DNA of 50,317 nucleotides from the NCBI GenBank assembly GCA_014379905.1, contig JACMKX010000174.1:1-50317 (forward strand), given 5' to 3'. The notes beneath the pieces are model-generated. The model did no database searches. It worked only from the letters and a program-made list of their open reading frames with translations, and had not been told where the DNA came from. The translations under genes and the position numbers were made by a program. Origin of the DNA: Ferruginibacter sp. Lineage in GTDB: Bacteria > Bacteroidota > Bacteroidia > Chitinophagales > Chitinophagaceae. This document shows, piece after piece, positions 44,928 to 50,317 of this stretch. Position 1 is the stretch's first letter, and each line of letters starts with the position of its first letter.

Positions 44928-46268
44928 TGCCAATGAAATCTTCTTATCCGGGTTGGATGCTACGTATGAATAAATAGAATTTCTTATAAAATCATTATCC
45001 GCATAAGGATTTAGTAATTCTTTTAAGGTAAAAATATCTGCAAGGGTATCTTGTTTTTTAATATAGCCCATTCCCCAAAAGCTTCCCCGTTCCACCAGCA
45101 TACATAATTTTTCATCTTCGGTTAATCCATCATCTACCAGGGCAAAAGTGGGCAATTGTAATTCCAGTGCTGACAATGCCTGTTTTACTTTTCCATTATA
45201 ATGTGAGGGTGGATCTAAAAACTCTATGTCTTTTTCGGAGAGCGGAGTTTTGTCTATGTAGCACAGCTTTTTATCCAGTTCAAATTCTTCTGCCATTTTT
45301 ATAAGTAGTACCAGGCCTTCATGCAGTAAATTAAAATGATAGTGCGCATACAGGTTCTTTTTCTTTTTGTCTATAGCCAGGCGGATGTATCCTTTGCCAT
45401 CTTCAAAACTATAGAGGCCATATTTTTGTGCGGGTTGTTTCTGACTGTAATTGTATTTGGGCCAGCGCTTTCTTATTTCTGCACTTTCCAGCACCAGTGC
45501 GTGCAATTCGCTTGCACAGGGCGTACACGTAATATTGGCTACATAACGCAAAAAATGTTGTCGCTTTTTATCAGGATCATTGTGAGTGAAGTGACTGCTC
45601 ACCCTTTTTTTTATATTGATGGCTTTACCTACGTAAATTACTTTTCCTTTTATATTGAAGAAATAATAAACGCCCGGGCACTCCGGCAAGGCATCGATAA
45701 CGTTTTTATCCAGTTGCGTGGGAAGCCATTGTTCTTTCGATGTTTTTTTAAGCATCGCATCAATATGCAATTTCCCATCATGATCCAGCATGCGGGAAAA
45801 TAATTCCACCGTTGCCTGCGCATCTCCATCGGCCCGGTGACGGTTTTCAATTTCAATCCCCATGCTCCGGCAAAAATTACCCAGGCTGTAAGAGGGTAAG
45901 CCAGGAAATACCTTTCTACCCAGTCTTACTGTACATAATTTTTTTACATTTAGTTCGTACCCGCTTTTTTTAAGATAATGTTTTACAAATGAGTAATCGA
46001 AGTTCACATTGTGTGCTACAAAAACAGTGTCGTGCAGGTAAGCATAAATTTCTTCAGCTACTTCTTCAAACCTGGGCGCCGAAGCTACCATAGCATCGCT
46101 GATACCGGTGAGGGCAGTTATGTAGACGGGAATTTTTTGTACAGGATTGATCAGGGTATGATATTGGTCCACTACCCTTTGCCCGTTGTGCAGGTAAATG
46201 GCAATCTCGGTAATGCCGTTGCCGGATGCAAAGCCTCCCGTGGTTTCTATATCTACAATTGCGTACAT
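44922..46268 (-). CDS. DnaQ-like 3'-5' exonuclease fused to GIY-YIG (UvrC/Cho-like) nuclease
   Basis: The 448-aa bifunctional nuclease. N-terminal DEDDh exonuclease (about 1-170): MYAIVDIETTGG (ExoI), FVAHNVNFDYSFVKHYLKKS (ExoII), HRADGDAQATVELF (ExoIII with HxxxxD). The second half starts with a GIY-YIG domain (about 195-280): ECPGVYYFF, GKVIYVGKAINIKKRVSSHF, as in UvrC and Cho. The C-terminal 150 residues (LYSFEDGKGYIRLAIDKKKK, LELQLPTFALVDDGLTEDEK) are not recognised. The fusion suggests incision followed by trimming in DNA repair. Start ATG at 46268; no partner genes. Confidence 0.9.
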   Translation of the reverse strand: MYAIVDIETTGGFASGNGITEIAIYLHNGQRVVDQYHTLINPVQKIPVYITALTGISDAMVASAPRFEEVAEEIYAYLHDTVFVAHNVNFDYSFVKHYLKKSGYELNVKKLCTVRLGRKVFPGLPSYSLGNFCRSMGIEIENRHRADGDAQATVELFSRMLDHDGKLHIDAMLKKTSKEQWLPTQLDKNVIDALPECPGVYYFFNIKGKVIYVGKAINIKKRVSSHFTHNDPDKKRQHFLRYVANITCTPCASELHALVLESAEIRKRWPKYNYSQKQPAQKYGLYSFEDGKGYIRLAIDKKKKNLYAHYHFNLLHEGLVLLIKMAEEFELDKKLCYIDKTPLSEKDIEFLDPPSHYNGKVKQALSALELQLPTFALVDDGLTEDEKLCMLVERGSFWGMGYIKKQDTLADIFTLKELLNPYADNDFIRNSIYSYVASNPDKKISLAG

Positions 46269-46595
46269 AGTGGTTACTTGATGCTGGATAATGGATGCTG
46301 GATACTGATAGCATCTATCCGGGAACCGGTGTCATTTTGATATTCCTTACCCAGCTTTCCTGATCTCACATTCCTGATTTTTAGTTTTAATAACACGAAT
46401 TATGAAACACGAATTACACGAATTAAAAATCCTGTTTTAAAGGCACTCTTAACCTTTTTGCAAAGATTCAAAACTTCCTTATTTCTTAATCCTTATTCAC
46501 CCTGTAAAATACTAATATTTTTAGTTTAACACGCTATAAATCTTTATAAAATTATCTTCGCCTGGTAAAAAACCGAATTTTTATCTCTGTTAAAT
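46269..46595. other. Divergent intergenic region with two repeat words
   Basis: 327 bases between the divergent nuclease and secreted-protein genes. GATGCTGGATAATGGATGCTGG at about 46280-46301 (compare 6327-6346) and ACACGAATT three times within 46393-46425. The rest is AT-rich; a TATCTTCG near 46552 resembles a -7 box (one mismatch) for the next gene. No short gene found. Confidence 0.5.
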
Positions 46596-47102
46596 ATGAA
46601 AAAGCTACTTACAGCATTCACTTTACTCTTTTTATCCATACCTGTTTGTTTCTCCCAGGCCACATTGGTTCAACAAAGTATCTTAAACGGGAAGGTGGAA
46701 ATATTACTTCCCGGAAATTTTAAGCAGCAAGAAAATCCCGGAAATACCAATGCCAGCATTTTATCGGATAATACCGGATCGGTTAGCTTAGCCTATGAAT
46801 GGCAGGATGAAACCATGACGGATAATGACATTCCCGCATATACAGATGTGTTGATCAGTGAAATGAAAAAGAATAAAATGCCTCATACCTTCTTAGATGA
46901 CGGTATTCATTTGCAGGATGGAAAAAACATTGGTTATATAAAATTAAGCACCGAAGAATCCGGTAAAAAATTATTTACCTACCTGTTTTATATCAGCGTA
47001 GCCGACAAACTCCTTTATTTTGCTTTTACCTGCCCATTAAACGAGCGCAAAAAATGGGAAGCGGATGCTGATAAAATAGCCAACTCTCTCAGGATTAAAT
47101 AA
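46596..47102 (+). CDS. Secreted PsbP/DcrB-like protein, unknown function
   Basis: The 168-aa protein has signal peptide MKKLLTAFTLLFLSIPVCFSQ. The mature domain has the pattern of the PsbP/DcrB fold, by analogy only: NGKVEILLPGNFKQQ, SVSLAYEWQDETMTDNDIPA, DVLISEMKKNKMPHT, GKKLFTYLFYISVADKLLYF, AFTCPLNERKKWEADADKIA. The ending KWEADADKIANSLRI matches the usual final helix of such proteins. Probably periplasmic. Monocistronic or upstream of valS with a separate promoter. Confidence 0.72.
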   Translation: MKKLLTAFTLLFLSIPVCFSQATLVQQSILNGKVEILLPGNFKQQENPGNTNASILSDNTGSVSLAYEWQDETMTDNDIPAYTDVLISEMKKNKMPHTFLDDGIHLQDGKNIGYIKLSTEESGKKLFTYLFYISVADKLLYFAFTCPLNERKKWEADADKIANSLRIK

Positions 47103-47206
47103 GAGTATCTCCAGTGTAAATAAGCCAGCCAAATCTTTTAGATCATCCATCCTCATCACTCGCTGCGCCTTAGCGTCTTAGCGGTTAATAAATCCGCCAC
47201 TTTCAG

Positions 47207-47214
47207 TACCTTTG
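47207..47214 (+). promoter_or_regulatory. -7 element TACCTTTG of valS
   Basis: Exact TANNTTTG match 24 bases before the ATG at 47239. It overlaps an in-frame TTG at 47212, which argues that the TTG is not the start. Confidence 0.5.
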
Positions 47215-47238
47215 CCAGCCCAAAAAGGATACAAACGA

Positions 47239-49851
47239 ATGGAACTTTCTAAAAATTTTGAGCCGCAGGCCCTGGAGAATAAATGGTACCAGCACTGGCT
47301 GGATAAAAAATATTTCAGCAGTACGCCCGATGGCAGGGAGCCTTATACCATTGTAATGCCTCCACCCAATGTTACAGGTGTATTACACATGGGCCATTGC
47401 CTCAACAATTCAATCCAGGATATTTTGATCCGTTATGCACGTATGCAGGGCAAAAATGCCTGCTGGGTGCCGGGAACAGATCATGCGTCTATTGCCACCG
47501 AAGCTAAAGTAGTAGGTATGCTGCGGGAAAGAGGCATCACCAAATCATCCCTTAGCCGGGAAGAGTTTCTGGAATATGCATGGGAATGGAAAGAAAAATA
47601 TGGCGGCATTATTTTACAGCAATTAAAAAAACTGGGCTTTAGCCTCGACTGGGACCGTACCAGTTTTACCATGGACCCGGATTATTACCAGTCGGTAATA
47701 AAAGTATTTATTGAACTGCACAAAAAAGGAATGATCTACCGTGGTAAACGCATGATCAACTGGGATGTGAAAGCACTCACTGCTTTGAGCGATGAAGAAG
47801 TGATCAGAAAAGAAACCAAACAAAAACTCTATCACTTACGGTATAGCATACACGAAAGCGATGACAGTATTTTGATCGCCACGGTTCGTCCTGAAACCAT
47901 CATGGGCGATACCGCTATTTGTGTACACCCCGATGATGAACGATACAAACACTTGCATGGAAAATTTGCGATTGTACCATTGATCAACCGCCGCATTCCC
48001 ATTATTACAGATGATTATGTAACCATGGAATTTGGCACCGGTGCCTTAAAAGTTACACCGGCTCACGATATGAACGACAACCAGCTGGGCCAGAAACACG
48101 GGCTGGAAGTAGTGGATATTTTTAATGACAATGGAACACTGAGTGAGGAAGCACAGATCTATGTTGGACTGGATCGGTTTGATGCCAGAAAACAAATTGT
48201 AAAAGAACTGGAAGAAAAAGAATTCTTAATTAAGACCGAAGATTATACCAGCGAAGTAGGTTACAGCGAGCGCACGGATGCCGTAGTAGAACCACGCCTT
48301 AGCCTGCAATGGTGGCTTAGCATGAAAGACCTGGCAACTCCTGCCTTAAAAACAGTGATGGAGGAAGAAATACAATTCTATCCGCCGAAGTTTAAAAATT
48401 TGTACAGGCACTGGATGGAAAATATCAAGGACTGGTGCATCAGCCGCCAGCTCTGGTGGGGACACAGGATACCTGCCTGGTTTGATGAAGAAGGTCGTTA
48501 TGTGGTAGCATCCAATGAAACGGAAGCAAAGGAAATGTTCAATAGTCAATTTGCAATACCCAATGCTCAGCTACAACAAGACGAAGATTGCCTGGATACC
48601 TGGTTTTCTTCCTGGCTATGGCCCTTTGAAGTTTTTAAAGGTTACAGCAACCCGGGTAATAAAGAAGTGAACTATTATTATCCTACCAATACATTGGTTA
48701 CAGCACCGGAAATTATTTTCTTCTGGGTGGCCAGGATGATCATGGCAGGTTTTGAATTTAAAAATGAAAAACCTTTTGAGGCTGTTTATTTTACGGGCAT
48801 TGTAAGAGACAAACAGGGCAGAAAGATGAGCAAGAGCCTGGGCAATAGTCCCGACCTGCTTGGCCTCATTGACCAATATGGCGCAGATGCTACCCGTTTT
48901 GGTATTATGATCGCCTCCCCTGCCGGCAACGATATTTTATTTGATGAAAGCAGCCTGGAACAGGGCCGCAACTTCAATAATAAAATGTGGAATGCACTCA
49001 AATTGGTTAAAATGTGGGATGGAAGACAAGCTGTTAGCGGTGAGCCTTCAGCTAACAGTTTTCCGACAGAATGGTTTGAAAATCGTTTACATGAAGTTAG
49101 AATAGAAGTAGATGACCAGATGCAACAATTCCGCATCAGCGAAGCATTGAAAGTGATCTACTCTTTAATATGGGATGATTTCTGCAGCTGGTACCTGGAA
49201 TGGGTAAAGCCGGGTTTTGAGCAACCGATTGATGCTGCCGTTTACGAAAAAACAATTGGCTTCTTTACCGACCTCATGCAATTGCTTCACCCTTTTATGC
49301 CTTTTGTTACAGAAGAAATTTATCATCTCTTAAAAGAAAGGCAAGATGATCTTTGCGTAAAACAATTCGCTGTAGCAGGTAAGCCAGATACAACTATTTT
49401 GAACAATGCCCTTTTGTTGAAAGAGATCGTTACCGGTTTAAGAGATGTTAGAAACAAACAACAAATAAAACCAAAAGACAGCATTGTTTTGCATATCCAG
49501 ACAGAGAATATAACCGTGTATAAAAGCATTGAGAGTATTTTGAGCAAACAGGTTAATGCAAAATCCATCAGCTATACCAAGAATGCTGTACCAGGTACTA
49601 TAACAACTGTGATTGGAAAAGATCAATTTTGTATTGAAACAGAACAACCCCTGGATACCGGCAAACAAAAAGATGAGTTGCAGAAAGAGCTGGAACACCT
49701 GAAAGGCTTTTTAATTTCAGTGGATAAAAAGCTGGGAAATGAAAAGTTTGTAGCCAATGCCAAACCGGAAGTGATCGCACTGGAACAAAAGAAAAAATCA
49801 GATGCGGAAACCAAGATCAGGGTCATTGAAGAAAGTTTAAAACAATTGTAA
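47239..49851 (+). CDS. valS: Valyl-tRNA synthetase
   Basis: Class Ia aminoacyl-tRNA synthetase charging tRNA-Val. Start ATG 47239 gives MELSKNFEPQALENKWYQHW, 870 aa, standard length. The catalytic HIGH-type motif is HMGH (residues 50-53) in PPPNVTGVLHMGHCLN, and KMSKS is at 529-533 (GRKMSKSLGN). The editing domain lies at about 185-340 (IATVRPETIMGDTAICVHPD, TGALKVTPAHDMNDNQLGQ). The anticodon-binding domain (about 600-780) and the C-terminal ValS coiled coil (about 800-870; KDELQKELEHLKGFLISVDK) follow. The tRNA-Val gene is elsewhere in the window (39214) and not linked. Confidence 0.97.
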   Translation: MELSKNFEPQALENKWYQHWLDKKYFSSTPDGREPYTIVMPPPNVTGVLHMGHCLNNSIQDILIRYARMQGKNACWVPGTDHASIATEAKVVGMLRERGITKSSLSREEFLEYAWEWKEKYGGIILQQLKKLGFSLDWDRTSFTMDPDYYQSVIKVFIELHKKGMIYRGKRMINWDVKALTALSDEEVIRKETKQKLYHLRYSIHESDDSILIATVRPETIMGDTAICVHPDDERYKHLHGKFAIVPLINRRIPIITDDYVTMEFGTGALKVTPAHDMNDNQLGQKHGLEVVDIFNDNGTLSEEAQIYVGLDRFDARKQIVKELEEKEFLIKTEDYTSEVGYSERTDAVVEPRLSLQWWLSMKDLATPALKTVMEEEIQFYPPKFKNLYRHWMENIKDWCISRQLWWGHRIPAWFDEEGRYVVASNETEAKEMFNSQFAIPNAQLQQDEDCLDTWFSSWLWPFEVFKGYSNPGNKEVNYYYPTNTLVTAPEIIFFWVARMIMAGFEFKNEKPFEAVYFTGIVRDKQGRKMSKSLGNSPDLLGLIDQYGADATRFGIMIASPAGNDILFDESSLEQGRNFNNKMWNALKLVKMWDGRQAVSGEPSANSFPTEWFENRLHEVRIEVDDQMQQFRISEALKVIYSLIWDDFCSWYLEWVKPGFEQPIDAAVYEKTIGFFTDLMQLLHPFMPFVTEEIYHLLKERQDDLCVKQFAVAGKPDTTILNNALLLKEIVTGLRDVRNKQQIKPKDSIVLHIQTENITVYKSIESILSKQVNAKSISYTKNAVPGTITTVIGKDQFCIETEQPLDTGKQKDELQKELEHLKGFLISVDKKLGNEKFVANAKPEVIALEQKKKSDAETKIRVIEESLKQL

Positions 49852-49865
49852 ATTGAGGTACGGTT

Positions 49866-49925
49866 TGCGAGTTAGGGGTTTCGGGTTATGCCAAACTCGT
49901 AACACGCAACCCGAAACCCGTAACT
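49866..49925. repeat. Repeated-word inverted repeat (GGGTTTCGGGTT / AACCCGAAACCC)
   Basis: Just after valS. GAGTTAGGGGTTTCGGGTT and AACCCGAAACCCGTAAC are mutually complementary over about 12 bases, and the words AACTCGTAAC and CACGCAACCCG are related. It can fold into a hairpin without a T-run. It resembles the repeated-word sequences at 6327, 9056 and 46280 in style but not in sequence. Confidence 0.55.
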
Positions 49926-50015
49926 TTTCTCTAAGCGCTAAGAGCCTGTTAAACCTAGGTCGTATACAATTTTCTTTCTGTAGATTCGTTCCTTAAAATA
50001 ACTGATCAAAATACG

Positions 50016-50317
50016 ATGAAGCACTTTAAATACCTAGCCGTTTTGTTGTTGTCCGTAGTAAGTTTAACTGTTGCCGCACAAACGAAGCCTGTCGTTAAGT
50101 TTAAGCCACCCCCGTTATCATCTATCATTGGAGGTTATAAAGACTCTGCCATCATATCAGTGGCGGAAGCAGAAAGAATTATTGGAGAAAAAATATATAT
50201 TGTAGATAATAAGAAGGTAGGGTACAGCATCTCTTCTTACCAGTTTGCCTACAGGAAACTGGGTGTAACAGAAGATGAGCAAACTGGAAAAATTAGTCCA
50301 ACGTTTACATTACAGGC
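50016..50317 (+). CDS. Secreted protein, start only (partial, runs off the window)
   Basis: ATG 50016 starts a signal peptide (MKHFKYLAVLLLSVVSLTVA, then AQ) followed by TKPVVKFKPPPLSSIIGGYK, DSAIISVAEAERIIGEKIYI and VGYSISSYQFAYRKLGVTED. 100 codons are visible and the frame is open at the window end. The ISVAEAERII and SYQFAYRKLG patterns resemble GldM C-terminal-type domains of gliding/T9SS proteins, but this is only a suggestion. Product likely periplasmic. Confidence 0.65.
   Translation, partial: MKHFKYLAVLLLSVVSLTVAAQTKPVVKFKPPPLSSIIGGYKDSAIISVAEAERIIGEKIYIVDNKKVGYSISSYQFAYRKLGVTEDEQTGKISPTFTLQ

Overview
The window is typical Bacteroidota chromosome, most likely from a member of the Chitinophagaceae or a close relative. 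That placement is inferred from TonB receptors with an N-terminal CarboxypepD-regulatory-like domain, lipoproteins with the SCKK-type lipobox, DUF6526, TANNTTTG-type -7 promoter elements, a Bacteroidota-type PEP carboxylase and an IS1182-type relic. No 16S rRNA gene is present, so genus cannot be stated. Most of the content is vertical-looking housekeeping and cell-envelope genes. There is one decayed accessory pocket at about 37.3-40.6 kb.

Layout. 0-9 kb: glutamate synthase gltB and gltD, convergent with ppc, a carbon/nitrogen assimilation node. 9.3-18 kb: a run of small plus-strand genes (Lys-rich peptide, DUF6526, 3-methyladenine glycosylase, broken lipoprotein, TPR histidine kinase, secreted proteins, short asparaginase, zinc-ribbon/alpha-CTD-like protein, YdeI-like protein, HExxH protein, MBL-fold hydrolase). 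18-19.6 kb: a minus-strand trio (GNAT, SRPBCC, interrupted VOC gene). 19.7-21.8 kb: M13 peptidase. 21.9-27 kb: minus-strand TonB-type barrel, a tandem pair of membrane proteins, a lipoprotein and a luciferase-like oxidoreductase. 27.2-31.3 kb: an interrupted secreted protein, then a three-gene unit (His/Cys-rich small protein, TonB receptor, lipoprotein) behind a clear promoter. 31.6-37.3 kb: FUSC-family membrane protein and a large secreted metzincin protease. 37.4-40.6 kb: IS1182 relic, two tRNA-like sequences, one intact tRNA-Val(TAC), a truncated GIY-YIG gene, a frameshifted secreted protein and a gene remnant. 40.7-42.4 kb: clpS-aat (N-degron recognition and tagging) and a porin-like protein. 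42.5-46.3 kb: tex and a DnaQ-GIY-YIG fusion nuclease. 46.6 kb to the end: a secreted protein, valS, and the start of another secreted protein.

The most interesting signals are non-coding. Two tRNA-like sequences carry, exactly in the 17-nt anticodon-arm position, the motif TCCCGAT...ATCGGGA. The same motif occurs elsewhere in the window as a free intergenic hairpin. Further hairpin families and short repeated-word sequences sit in the gaps between genes. Three otherwise well-preserved genes are each broken by a single in-frame TAG, yet TAG clearly works as a normal stop in gltB, gltD and ppc. I see no CRISPR array, prophage, secretion island or recognisable defence system. I therefore do not claim a new multi-gene system; the tRNA-like/palindrome relationship is the best candidate for something undescribed.
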